NCBI RefSeq assembly: GCF_001701025.1
Contig: NZ_CP016793.1
Coordinates: forward strand, 6,386,001 to 6,450,000
DNA: 64,000 nt
Direction: 5' to 3'
From: Lentzea guizhouensis
GTDB lineage: Bacteria; Actinomycetota; Actinomycetes; Mycobacteriales; Pseudonocardiaceae
A program made the position numbers and the translations under genes. Below are positions 44,857 through 53,451 of the stretch, in pieces. How positions within the stretch are numbered: position 1 is the stretch's first letter; every line of letters begins with the position of its first letter. The notes below the pieces were generated by a model. It searched no databases. It had not been told where the DNA came from and saw nothing but the letters and a program-made list of their open reading frames with translations.

Positions 44857-45595
44857 CGACGGCGGCACCGAGGAAGGTGAAGAAGTCGCCCCACACCACC
44901 TTCAGCCCGGTCATGCCGTCGTACTCCGCGCCTTCCGGCAAGCTGCGGAGCAGCCGTTCGCCCTCGTCGCGCCGACCCGCCTTCAAGAACGCGACGGAGG
45001 CGATCGCCACCGCAGAGCTGTCCTCTGTGGACAGGCTGAAGTTCCTGCCGGGCTCGAGCATCAGCCAGGCCTGGCCCCGCGGCCAGTCCGGGTCGAGGCT
45101 CCGGTGCGCGTCCCGGTGCCGGCGGGCGATGTCGTGGTGGCCGTGGGCTTCGAGCAGGGGCACGACCCCGGCAGCTCCATCCGCGCGCACGGGAGGACCG
45201 TCGGCGGCGAGCGCGGTGCCCCACGGGATCGCGCCGAGCTCCTGGTCGAAGTCGCCGGCGAGGCTGTCCGCCACCTTCGCCGTGCTGGGGCGCGGTGCGA
45301 CGAGGCCCAGCCGTTCCGCGCCGCTGCCGTACCAGAAGATCATGCCCCGCAGGACGGTGTCCGCGTCCGCCCACACGTCGAGCCGGTCCCGCACCGGTCC
45401 GACGCCCCCGGCTCCGGTGGCGAGCTCGCGCAGGGTGAGCAGTCCGGCCCAGAACCCGCCCGTCCACGACCCGCGAGCGGAGGTCTTCCACCGTCCGTCG
45501 TGGAGGTAGAGCGGAAACCGTTCTCCCACCGCGGCTTCGGTCTCGTCGACCTGCTCGCACATCCGGTGCACCAGGTCGTGCGCCCAGTCGCTCAC
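44825..45595 (-). CDS. GH88/105-like glycoside hydrolase
   Basis: This 256-residue protein has features of six-hairpin (alpha/alpha)6 glycosidases: GSWTGGFWAGLLTLRELA near residue 35 and RGMIFWYGSGAERLGL near residue 85. DGMTGLKVVWGDFFTFLGAA is near the C-terminus. Family GH88 members are unsaturated-glucuronyl hydrolases; these are usually 350-400 residues, so this protein is short and could have lost function or belong to another group. The GTG start at 45595 overlaps the MFS stop (GTGA). It is the last gene of the DsbA-VKOR-MFS operon. Confidence 0.6.
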   Translation of the reverse strand: MSDWAHDLVHRMCEQVDETEAAVGERFPLYLHDGRWKTSARGSWTGGFWAGLLTLRELATGAGGVGPVRDRLDVWADADTVLRGMIFWYGSGAERLGLVAPRPSTAKVADSLAGDFDQELGAIPWGTALAADGPPVRADGAAGVVPLLEAHGHHDIARRHRDAHRSLDPDWPRGQAWLMLEPGRNFSLSTEDSSAVAIASVAFLKAGRRDEGERLLRSLPEGAEYDGMTGLKVVWGDFFTFLGAAVVTGLVPPDAW

Positions 45596-46734
45596 ACCGT
45601 CACCGCCGTGCGCCGCGTGACCAGGAACGCGATCCCGGCCGCCACGGCGAACGCCGCCCCGACGGTGACCCACAGCCAGGTGTAGCCGGCCCGGCTCACG
45701 ACCAGCCCGGTCACCGGCGGCCCCACGGCGAACCCGCAGAAGAACCCGGCCGACGCCACGGCCGCCGCGCGTCCGGCGAGCTTCTGCGGCACGGCCCGCA
45801 TCACCGCGACCATCGACACGGCGTTGCCCGCCACCGCGAACACCCCGATCCCCGCCGCGCCGAACCACACCAGCCAGTGCGCCACGTCCGCGAAGGCAAC
45901 CACCGCGACCGAGACGACGGAACCCAGTCCCAGCAACGGCAGCACCGCCGCGGGATCGTCCGCCTTGCCCGCCGCCCCGCTCCACCACACCCGGCCCGCG
46001 ATGCCGACCAGCCCCATCAGCGCGATCAGCCAGGCCGCGACCGGTGCGGGCAACTCCAGCCGGTGCACGCCGTACAGGGCGAAGAACGTGTTCACCGACG
46101 CCAGCCCGAACCCCAGCGCGAGCGAGAACGCCGCCAGCGCCCGTACCCGGTCACCGACGCCGTCACCCGATCCGCTCTTCGCCGGCGGCGTGGGCACCGC
46201 GAGCCGTGCGGTGGCCGCAGCGCCGGCCAGGCACAACAGCGCCAGCACTCCGACACCCCAGCGCCAGTCCACCACCGCCGCGGCGGAGGCGAGCGGCACA
46301 CCCGCCACGAACGCGCCGAGCTGCACACCGGACTGCTTCCAGCCGGTCACCGACCCGCGGTGCTCCGGCGCCACAGCCGCCAGGACCACCTTGTTCGTCG
46401 CCGGGTTCGCCAGCGCCTGCGGGACACCGCCCAGCGCCACCCCCACCGCGATCCACCAGGCCGACCCGGCGACGGCCAGCACCGTCAACGCCACCGCGCT
46501 CACCACGAACAACCCGACCAGGCTGCGTTGCGGCCCCACCCGGTCGACCAGCGACCCCGCGGGCAACGACAGCAGCGCCGCCACCGCGAACCCGGCCGCC
46601 ACCAGGGCGCCGAGCTGCCACTCGGTCACCCCGAGCTCGGTGACCAGCACCGGTCCGAGCGCTCCCAGCACGAACAGCTGCAGCATCGACACGGCCATCG
46701 CGGCCGTGGACACCGCGGTCACGACGGTCCTCAC
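45592..46734 (-). CDS. MFS transporter
   Basis: This roughly 380-residue membrane protein has twelve predicted transmembrane segments and the MFS loop 2-3 signature (GSLVDRVGPQRSLVG). It lacks marks that would fix its substrate. The exact start is uncertain; GTG 46734 and GTG 46722 are the best candidates. It lies 47 bases after the VKOR gene in the same operon. It may move a sugar or metabolite related to the following glycosidase, which is inference. Confidence 0.8.
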   Translation of the reverse strand: MRTVVTAVSTAAMAVSMLQLFVLGALGPVLVTELGVTEWQLGALVAAGFAVAALLSLPAGSLVDRVGPQRSLVGLFVVSAVALTVLAVAGSAWWIAVGVALGGVPQALANPATNKVVLAAVAPEHRGSVTGWKQSGVQLGAFVAGVPLASAAAVVDWRWGVGVLALLCLAGAAATARLAVPTPPAKSGSGDGVGDRVRALAAFSLALGFGLASVNTFFALYGVHRLELPAPVAAWLIALMGLVGIAGRVWWSGAAGKADDPAAVLPLLGLGSVVSVAVVAFADVAHWLVWFGAAGIGVFAVAGNAVSMVAVMRAVPQKLAGRAAAVASAGFFCGFAVGPPVTGLVVSRAGYTWLWVTVGAAFAVAAGIAFLVTRRTAVTV

Positions 46735-46781
46735 CCTCCACAGGTCGGATGGCGGGGCGGAGGAGTTCCGGCGAGCCGCGA

Positions 46782-47327
46782 TCAGACCAGGCTGACCCAG
46801 TAGTCCCAGAACTCCGCCAGCACCAACGCCACGATCACCGCGTACCACAGCGTGAGCACCGTGCTGTGAAAACGGCGCACCGGCTCCAACCGCGGCCAGG
46901 TGTCGAGCGTCGTGTACCAGAACAGCGGGATCGTCACGATCCACACGACCAGGCAGTACGGGCACAGCGCGTGGATGTCGTAGAGGCTCGCGGCGATCAG
47001 CCAGTGCATGAACACCACGGCCAGCCCGGTGCCGGCGTTCAGGGCGATCCGGTACCAACGCGGGGGCTCGAACCCCGCCAGGACGGCGACCCCGGTCGTC
47101 ACCACGACCGCGAACCCGGCGATGCCGAGCAGCGGGTTGGGGAAGCCGAACACGGCCGCCTGCGGGCTGTCCATCACCGACCCGCAGGACACCACGGGGT
47201 TGAGCGAGCAGGTCGGCACGTACGACGGGTCACGCAGCACGGCGATCTTCTCCAGGGTGAGCGCGGCGGCGCCGGTCAAACCGAGTCCACCGCCCACCAC
47301 GTACAGCCACGCCAGGGCCCGGTTCAT
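46782..47327 (-). CDS. Vitamin K epoxide reductase (VKOR) family protein
   Basis: This 181-residue four-helix membrane protein has the CxxC of the catalytic helix (ALCPYCLVVW) and the loop pair CSLNPVVSCG. In actinomycetes VKOR reoxidises DsbA-type proteins with quinone as acceptor. The gene overlaps the DsbA-like gene upstream (ATGA), which places donor and acceptor in one unit and indicates extracytoplasmic disulphide formation. The start at 47327 gives the normal N-terminus (MNRALAWLYVVGG). Confidence 0.92.
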   Translation of the reverse strand: MNRALAWLYVVGGGLGLTGAAALTLEKIAVLRDPSYVPTCSLNPVVSCGSVMDSPQAAVFGFPNPLLGIAGFAVVVTTGVAVLAGFEPPRWYRIALNAGTGLAVVFMHWLIAASLYDIHALCPYCLVVWIVTIPLFWYTTLDTWPRLEPVRRFHSTVLTLWYAVIVALVLAEFWDYWVSLV

Positions 47328-48052
47328 CGGGCCAGCGCCTCGTCGATCTTCGCGCGCAGCTCCGTGTCGATGTCGGCGAAGGACTGGCCGGACGGCTCGA
47401 ACTTCTCCCCGTTGAGGAAGAACGCCGGGGTGCTCCGCACGTCGAGCTTGCGGCCGTCGGCCAGGTCCCGGTCGATGACGGCCTGGACGTCGGCGGACGC
47501 CATGTCGGAGCGGAACTTCGCCGTGTCCAGCCCGGCGGTGGCGGCGAACTCCTCGAACAGCGTGACCGCACGGGCGCGGTCGGAGCTGATGCTCTGCCCG
47601 TCGACCGCCCAGCGGTCGAAGTTGTCGTACAGCGCGTGGTACATCTCGGCGTACTTGCCCTGCTTCGCCGCCGCTTCCGCGGCCTGCGCGGCGGGAACGG
47701 CGAGCGGGTGCATCTCCAGCGGCAGGTTCCGCGTGACGATGGTGATGCGGCCCTGGTAGTCCTGCTCCAGCTTCTTGGTCACGCCGTTGTAGTGGGCGGA
47801 GCAGGCCGGGCACTGGAAGTCGAGGAACTCGACCAGGGTGACCTTGTCACCGTCGACTTTGGACAGCGTGTGCGCGCCCGCCGGAACCAGCGCGGCGGAA
47901 GAGTCGTTCTCCGCGCCGCGCTGGGACAGCAGGATGCCGCCGAACACGGCCACCGCGAGCACCGCGATGGCGGCGGTCAGCACCACGTTGAGCGACACGC
48001 CCTTGCGGGAGGTCACCGGGTTCGGCTTCTTCTTGGTCTTCGTGCGGGACAT
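47324..48052 (-). CDS. DsbA-like membrane-anchored thioredoxin
   Basis: This 242-residue protein has one N-terminal transmembrane anchor (VLTAAIAVLAVAVFGGILL) and a DsbA/thioredoxin fold. The active site is DFQCPACSAHY and the cis-proline loop is STPAFFLNG. It should form disulphides in exported proteins and be reoxidised by the adjoining VKOR. The start at 48052 follows a Lys-rich N-terminus (SRTKTKKKPN). It is first in a four-gene operon whose upstream region holds two SigC-type motifs. Confidence 0.92.
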   Translation of the reverse strand: MSRTKTKKKPNPVTSRKGVSLNVVLTAAIAVLAVAVFGGILLSQRGAENDSSAALVPAGAHTLSKVDGDKVTLVEFLDFQCPACSAHYNGVTKKLEQDYQGRITIVTRNLPLEMHPLAVPAAQAAEAAAKQGKYAEMYHALYDNFDRWAVDGQSISSDRARAVTLFEEFAATAGLDTAKFRSDMASADVQAVIDRDLADGRKLDVRSTPAFFLNGEKFEPSGQSFADIDTELRAKIDEALAR

Positions 48053-48095
48053 CGCGTTGGGCCTCTGGTTCTCCGGGAGTTCCTTGCTGCTCAGG

Positions 48096-48123
48096 TAGTC
48101 GGAGGAGAACCCGCGTAGTTCCC
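48096..48123 (-). promoter_or_regulatory. SigC-type promoter motif 7 (dsbA operon, proximal)
   Basis: On the minus strand, GGGAACT (48117-48123), 15 bases instead of 16, CGACTA (48096-48101). The DsbA ATG is 44 bases further on. Confidence 0.5.
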
Positions 48124-48286
48124 GCGTCATCGGGTGGAATTCCTCCGCCCACGATGACGGTCGCTCCCTGTGCGGCGAGGTCGGCCTTCGTCCGGTGGTG
48201 GGTGGTCGCGTTGCGCCCGCGCACGCCGGGCGAGGTCGGATCGGTGTAGCGGCCACCGCCGGGCACCTCCCCGGTTCGGTGCCGGT
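48120..48286 (-). other. Region between copper ATPase and dsbA, with possible B12-domain relic
   Basis: No complete gene is present. The minus-strand frame includes KADLAAQGATVIVGGGIPPD, which resembles the VVGGviPp segment of cobalamin-binding mutase domains, but the match is short. Near motif 8 a hairpin GGCACC/GGTGCC (48262-48267, 48278-48283) lies just downstream of the -10. Confidence 0.35.
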
Positions 48287-50496
48287 CTACAGGTCGGTCC
48301 TGGCGCCGCCCGGGTTCCCGCGCAACCGCAGGCTGTTCGCCACGACCAGCACCGAGGACAACGACATCGCGGCACCGGCGATGAGCGGGTTGAGCAGACC
48401 GAGAGCGGCCAACGGGATCGCGGCGGCGTTGTAGGCGAACGCCCACACCAGGTTGCCGCGGATCGTCGCGAGCGTCCGGTGGGACAACGTGATCGCGTCG
48501 GCGACCACGGCGAGGTCCTCGCGCACGAGCACGATGTCGGCGGCGTGCGCGGCGATCTCGCTGCCCCGTGCCATCGCCATGCCGAGGTCCGCCGCGGCGA
48601 GCGCGGGACCGTCGTTGATGCCGTCGCCGACCATCGCGACCCGGTGCCCGTCGCGGCGCAACCGCTCGATCGTCGCGACCTTGTCCGCCGGACGCACGCC
48701 GGCGATCACGTCGGTGATCCCGATGTCGTCGGCGACCGCGCGGGCGGCGTCCTCGTGGTCGCCGGTGAGCAGAACGGTGCGCAATCCGAGGGCGTGCAGG
48801 CGGTCGACGGCGGGACGTGCGGACGGCCGCACCGCGTCCTGCAGGGCGATGCCGCCGACCACCACGTCGTCGCGGGCGACGAACACCCCCGTCGCGGACC
48901 CGAGCGCGGCCGACCACGCCAGCGCCTGCGCGGCAGCGCGATGTCCAGTCGTGCCATCAGATCGCGCGAGCCGACGTGCACGAGCCCGTCCTCGACCCGC
49001 CCCCGCGCGCCTGCTCCGACCAGGGCCTCGAACCCGGTGACGGCAGGCCGATCCCCAGTCGCCGCCGCGATCGCCACGCCGATCGGGTGCTCCGACGCGG
49101 CCTCCACCGCCGCGGCCCACCGCAGCACGTCGTGCTCGCCGTGCGCGGAGAACGAGGCGGTGCCGGTGACCCGCATGAGACCGGTGGTGACCGTGCCGGT
49201 CTTGTCGAGCACCACGGTGTCGATCACGCGACTTGCTTCCAGCGCGTCCGGTCCCTTCACCAGCACGCCCAGCTGTGCGGCCCGCGCCACGCCCACCATC
49301 AACGCGGTCGGAGTGGCCAGTCCCAAAGCGCAGGGGCAGGCGATGATCAACACCGCGACCGCCGACGTGAACGCCTCGCGCGTGGTGTGCCCGGTGAGCA
49401 GCCAGCCGGCCAGCGTGAGTGCCGCGAGCACCAGCACGACCGGCACGAACACCGCGCACACCCGGTCGACCAGCCGCTGCACGCGTGCCTTGCGTTCGGC
49501 GGCTTGCTGGGCCAGTGCGCGCATCTGGGCGAGCTGGGTGTTGGCGCCCACCGCGGTGGCCCGCACGACGAGGCGACCGGACCGGTTGATCGTGCCGCCG
49601 GTGACCTGGTCACCGGGGCCGACCTCGACCGGGACGGGTTCGCCGGTCATGGAGGAGGCGTCGACGGCGGAGCAGCCGTCGGTCACCACGCCGTCGGCGG
49701 GCAGGGCCTCGCCCGGCTTCACCACGAGCAGATCGCCGGTGACGACCAGAGCGGCCGGCACCGCTGTCTCCACGCCGTCGCGCAGCACCCGCGCGTCCTT
49801 GGCCGCCATGCCCGCCAGTGCTTCGAGCAACCCGGCCGCGCTGCGCCGTGACCTGACCTCGAAGTAGCGGCCTGCGAGCAGGAACGTGGTCACGCCCGCC
49901 GCGACGTCGAGGTACACCGCGTCCGCGCCGCCGTCGGTGACACCGAAGCCGAGCCAGTAGCCCGCACCGGACGAACCCGCGACGAGCGACCACACCGCCC
50001 AGCCGGACGAGGACAGCACGCCCAGCGACACGAGGGTGTCCATGCTGGAGGCTCCGTGCCGCAGGTTGCGCAGCGCCGCGCGGTGGAACGGCCAGGCCGA
50101 GTAGGCCACGACCGGCAGCGCCAGCAGCACGCACAGCAGCTCCCAGCCGGGGAACCGCAGCGTCGGCACCAGGGCGAGGCTGATCGACAGGTTGCCCAGC
50201 GGGATCGCCAGCACCGCGGCGACCACGAGCCTGCGCCGCAGCCCGGTCACGACGTCGACGGCGGTCGAGTCCCGCCCGGCGGGACTCGCGTCGTAGCCGG
50301 CGTTGCGCACGACCTGCACGGCGTCGTCGGCGCCCATGCCTTCAGGCAGGTGCACGATCGCGCGTTCGGAGGCGTAGTTGACCGTGGCGCGCACACCGTC
50401 GACCTTGTTCAGCTTGCGTTCGATGCGGGTGGCGCACGCGGCGCAGGTCATGCCCGACACCGAAAGCTCGACGGACAGGTCCGCCGTGGTGGTCAT
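48287..50496 (-). pseudogene. Copper P1B-type ATPase, frameshifted
   Basis: This is a CopA/CtpB-like heavy-metal ATPase of about 735 residues. Visible parts are an N-terminal HMA domain with MTCAACATRIE, the SMTGEP actuator motif, the [12 protein letters not shown] metal-site helix, the phosphorylation site LDKTGTVT, the SEHPIG motif, LLTGDHED and [20 protein letters not shown]. One base is missing near 48930-48935 after ARLDIALP; the second frame then reads [21 protein letters not shown] plus the HMA motif indicates copper(I). It follows the CopD-CtaG gene by 6 bases, so they form an operon. This frameshift lies in a GC-rich run and may be an error. Confidence 0.85.
48291..48319 (-). promoter_or_regulatory. 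SigC-type promoter motif 8 (element D, distal of dsbA operon)
   Basis: On the minus strand, GGGAACC (48313-48319), 16 bases, CGACCT (48291-48296). It lies within the last codons of the copper-ATPase gene and points at the dsbA operon, 196 bases upstream of motif 7. Confidence 0.5.
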
Positions 50497-50502
50497 GATG
50501 AG

Positions 50503-52398
50503 TCAGTTCCTTCGTCCGGAGAGTTCGGCGAGCATGGCGTTGTAGGCGGCCAGCCGGTCGTCGTGACCGTGGTCGGCGGAGCGGTCGAACCGCACGGCCT
50601 CACGCCGGTCGGCCCGCGCCCACTGGTGCAGCAGGGCGATGACGACGACCAACATCGGTACTTCACCGGTGGCCCAGGCGATGCCGCCGCCGAGCCGCTG
50701 GTCGGTGAGCAGGTCGGGCAGCCAGGTGAGGTCGAGCGTGCGGTAGAAGTCCTCGGCGATGAGGGTCTGCTTGTTCATGAGGATCACGCCGAAGAACGCG
50801 TGGAACGGCATCACGGAGAACAGCAGCCCGAGCCGCGCGAGGTGCGGCAGCGTGCGCGGCGCCCGGTCGACCCCGATGACGAGCCAGAAGAACACGTAGC
50901 CGCTGACCAGGAAGTGGATGTTCATGAGCTGGTGCGCCCAGTGGAACCGCATCATCTCCCCGAACAGGTCGGAGAAGTACAGCACGTAGAACGAGCCCAC
51001 GAAGACCACCGCCGCCACCGCCGGGTGGGCGACGGTGCGCGCGGCCCGGCAGTGCACGAGCGCGGTGACCCACTGCCGTGATCCGGGCGGCAAAGCCCGC
51101 AGCGCCAACGTGATCGGCCCGCCGAGCACCAGCAGCACCGGCGCCAGCATGTTCAACGCCATGTGCGCCACCATGTGCGTGCTGAACATCCCGGCCGCGT
51201 ACCGGCCCAGACCGGACGAGGTCATCACGAGCACCACCGCGCATCCGGCTGCCCACGCGACTGTTCGCCCGAGCGGCCAGCTGTCGCCTCGGTGTCGAAG
51301 CGTGCGCACACCGGCCAGGTAGACGGCGGCCGCGAGGACCGCACCGAGCCCGAGCACGAGGTCGAGCCGCCAGCCGAGGACCAGTTCTGCCGCGGAAGGT
51401 CCGCCCGGAAGTTCGAAACCGAGCACGGTTTCTTGCGGCGAGGGCCGGGTCAACCCCCACGCGGGTGGCACGAGGTGGGCAAGCCCGGTGGAGGCGGCGA
51501 GCACCAGGCCGAGTCCGACCAGTTCGACGCCGAGCGGGCGACGCGTTCCCCACCGCGCCCGCAGCAGCGGGATCACGGCGACCACGGCCAGCTTGATGAG
51601 CAGCAGCGCCACATATCCGCCGGTCAGGCGAGCAGGTCCGACGAGTACCGCGCCTGCCACTCCGCCGCTGAGAACGAGCACGACCGCACAGACCGTCGTG
51701 AGCCGGTGGTAACGCCTCACGACCTCGTCGGGTGACGTGGCGCCGGGGGAGTGGCGCAGGTAGCCGCGCAACGCGACGAGCGCGCCTACCCACACCGCGG
51801 CGGCCGGGATGTGCCACACCATGGCGTTGGTCGCCACGTCGTGCCACGCCCCGTTCGCGACGTGTCCGACGATGACCGGAGCCAGCACGCCGATGAGCGC
51901 CGGTCCGAGCAACAGCACGGAGTTGACCCAGGTCAGCGTCATCCGCGTCCCGGCCGCCACCAGTCCGGCCGCCACGGTCGTGACCAGCCAGGCCTTGGGC
52001 TCCTCGGTGGCCGCCACCAGGCCCGGCAGATGGCTCAGCGCGACGCTCACGGGCTGTCCGGTGGCGTCGGAGACCGACAGCACCACGGCCACGGCTGCCG
52101 CGACGACCCACACCGCCGCCGCGGTCGCCGCGATGCGGACCGCCGCGTACGCGTGCGCGGTCAGCTTCGTGCGACGGGCCGGAGCGGGCACCACGAAGGC
52201 ACCGAACACCAGTGCGCCCAGCGTGATCGTGGCAGCGGCGTTGGCGAGCGTGCGCACCAGCCCGAACGCCAGCGAGGTGAGTCTGCCCGGGTCACTGTCG
52301 CCGAGCGCCGCGTGCACATCGCCCGCCCAGAACACGACAACGGCAACACACACAACGGAAACAGCCGACGCGACAACAGCGGCCCTGCTCACCCTCAC
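50503..52398 (-). CDS. CopD-CtaG fusion membrane protein
   Basis: This 631-residue polytopic protein has an N-terminal CopD-like half (about residues 1-330; AMVWHIPAAAVWVGALVALR) and a C-terminal caa3-type CtaG half (from about 380). The CtaG half contains FSTHMVAHMALNMLAPVLLV, LYFSDLFGEMMRFHWAHQLM and HFLVSGYVFFW, with the His-rich and Met-rich segments of copper handling. Copper import or delivery to cytochrome oxidase is the known role of this group. The copper ATPase gene follows. The same pair occurs in mycobacteria as Rv0102 beside ctpB (from memory). GTG 52398 is preferred as start because it lies 8 bases after a SigC-type -10. Distal motif 10 allows a longer transcript. Confidence 0.85.
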   Translation of the reverse strand: MRVSRAAVVASAVSVVCVAVVVFWAGDVHAALGDSDPGRLTSLAFGLVRTLANAAATITLGALVFGAFVVPAPARRTKLTAHAYAAVRIAATAAAVWVVAAAVAVVLSVSDATGQPVSVALSHLPGLVAATEEPKAWLVTTVAAGLVAAGTRMTLTWVNSVLLLGPALIGVLAPVIVGHVANGAWHDVATNAMVWHIPAAAVWVGALVALRGYLRHSPGATSPDEVVRRYHRLTTVCAVVLVLSGGVAGAVLVGPARLTGGYVALLLIKLAVVAVIPLLRARWGTRRPLGVELVGLGLVLAASTGLAHLVPPAWGLTRPSPQETVLGFELPGGPSAAELVLGWRLDLVLGLGAVLAAAVYLAGVRTLRHRGDSWPLGRTVAWAAGCAVVLVMTSSGLGRYAAGMFSTHMVAHMALNMLAPVLLVLGGPITLALRALPPGSRQWVTALVHCRAARTVAHPAVAAVVFVGSFYVLYFSDLFGEMMRFHWAHQLMNIHFLVSGYVFFWLVIGVDRAPRTLPHLARLGLLFSVMPFHAFFGVILMNKQTLIAEDFYRTLDLTWLPDLLTDQRLGGGIAWATGEVPMLVVVIALLHQWARADRREAVRFDRSADHGHDDRLAAYNAMLAELSGRRN

Positions 52399-52406
52399 AC
52401 CGGTAC

Positions 52407-52435
52407 CAGTCGGGCATTCGGCCCCCGCGGTTCCC
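52407..52435 (-). promoter_or_regulatory. SigC-type promoter motif 9 (CopD-CtaG operon, proximal)
   Basis: On the minus strand, GGGAACC (52429-52435), 16 bases, CGACTG (52407-52412), then 8 bases and GTG 52398. Confidence 0.6.
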
Positions 52436-52508
52436 GGAGAACCCAACCTCATCCGCCGGTGTGACCGACACGACTGTTCGAAGTGGACATTTCCGCGCGT
52501 GCGGGACG

Positions 52509-52612
52509 GGAGGTGGCGAGTCCCCCGACCCGCCACCTCCACTCACCCAACCCACCGGTACAGGAGCGACACCGGCACTCAGGTAGTCGATCAGAGATGC
52601 CCAGCGGTTCCC
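52509..52612 (-). promoter_or_regulatory. SigC-type promoter motif 10 with structured leader (element B)
   Basis: On the minus strand, GGGAACC (52606-52612), 16 bases, CGACTA (52584-52589), then 5 bases and GTG. This GTG opens an 11-codon frame (VPVSLLYRWVG, stop). The leader holds hairpin CCGG/CCGG, then GGGTTGG, then a perfect 10-bp stem GGAGGTGGCG (arms 52509-52518, 52531-52540). It is 177 bases upstream of motif 9 and closely resembles element A. Confidence 0.6.
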
Positions 52613-52643
52613 GCTCCGTGCGTTGCCGGCTCCAGGTGGCGGA

Positions 52644-53387
52644 TCAGGCGGCGCGGCGTTTGCTGACCGGACGCAGCCGGATGCGGCGCTGGGGGCCAGA
52701 CCGCTCGGCGCGTTCCGGCGTGGCCGAGGTGTCTCCCGCGATGTCGTCGGACTCGCCGTGCGTGAGCGGTGTGCGGCCGCCGGGTCCGCGGTTGCCGAAG
52801 TGCACGAGCGCCAGCAGCCCCAGGCCGACGACCAGGAGCGTGTGGCTGAGCACACGGCCGGCGGTGGCGGTGCCGCTGAGCAGGTCGCTGGCGGAGTAGG
52901 GGATCAGGACGGCGACGAACGCGCCGACGACGGGCAGCATCCCGGACGTCGCGGCCGGGCGGAGCGCGGTCCACAGCAAGCCGAGGCCGATGGCGAGGTT
53001 CCAGGCGGTGCTCTCGTTGAACAGGTGGGCGCTGTCGACGCCGGTCGGGTGGCCGCCGTGTGCCGAGGCACCGCTGGTGCCGAGGACCTGGGCCATGCCG
53101 AGGGTGAGCTGCGCGACCGCCACACCGCCGAGCAGGGCCCGCGGTGTCCAGCCTCGCGGCGCCGGGGGCGTGATCGGGGGCGCGGCGTCCAGGATCGCGG
53201 CGGTCAGGTCGGGTACCGGGGTGGCCGGCCTGATGCGGAGCGTCCGCGTGAGTGCCGCCGCGTTGTCGTGCCACACCTGGCACGACGTGCAGGTTTCCCG
53301 GTGTGCGTCGACCTCGGCGGCGGGTACGCCCTCAGGTTCGCCGTCGAGTCGCGCGGACAGAGCTTCGCGGCAGGTGTAGCAGTCCAC
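52644..53387 (-). CDS. Zinc-finger membrane protein, probable anti-sigma factor
   Basis: This 247-residue protein starts at GTG 53387, 7 bases behind a SigC-type -10. The cytoplasmic N-terminus has the anti-sigma zinc-finger pattern: CYTC at residues 3-6, then HRETCTSC near residue 31. Four or five transmembrane segments follow. The loop after the first is His-rich (SAHGGHPTGVDSAHLFNEST) and faces outward by topology, so it could sense a metal. The tail is Arg-rich. The gene is divergent from sigma gene 2 and controlled by the same motif as the metal genes, consistent with feedback. Anti-sigma function is inferred from the zinc finger and position. Confidence 0.72.
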   Translation of the reverse strand: MDCYTCREALSARLDGEPEGVPAAEVDAHRETCTSCQVWHDNAAALTRTLRIRPATPVPDLTAAILDAAPPITPPAPRGWTPRALLGGVAVAQLTLGMAQVLGTSGASAHGGHPTGVDSAHLFNESTAWNLAIGLGLLWTALRPAATSGMLPVVGAFVAVLIPYSASDLLSGTATAGRVLSHTLLVVGLGLLALVHFGNRGPGGRTPLTHGESDDIAGDTSATPERAERSGPQRRIRLRPVSKRRAA

Positions 53388-53394
53388 ACCGAGA

Positions 53395-53423
53395 TTGTCG
53401 GCTACGAGGCGCGAATAGTTCCC
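53395..53423 (-). promoter_or_regulatory. SigC-type promoter motif 11 (zinc-finger gene)
   Basis: On the minus strand, GGGAACT (53417-53423), 16 bases, CGACAA (53395-53400), then 7 bases and GTG 53387. Confidence 0.65.
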
Positions 53424-53437
53424 GGCGAACTCTGAGT

Positions 53438-53443
53438 TACGCT
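53438..53443 (+). promoter_or_regulatory. -10 element of sigma gene 2
   Basis: TACGCT stands 8 bases before GTG 53452. AGTTCCC, the complement of the divergent -35, lies 14 bases upstream, as at sigma gene 1. Confidence 0.45.
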
Positions 53444-53451
53444 CCACCACC

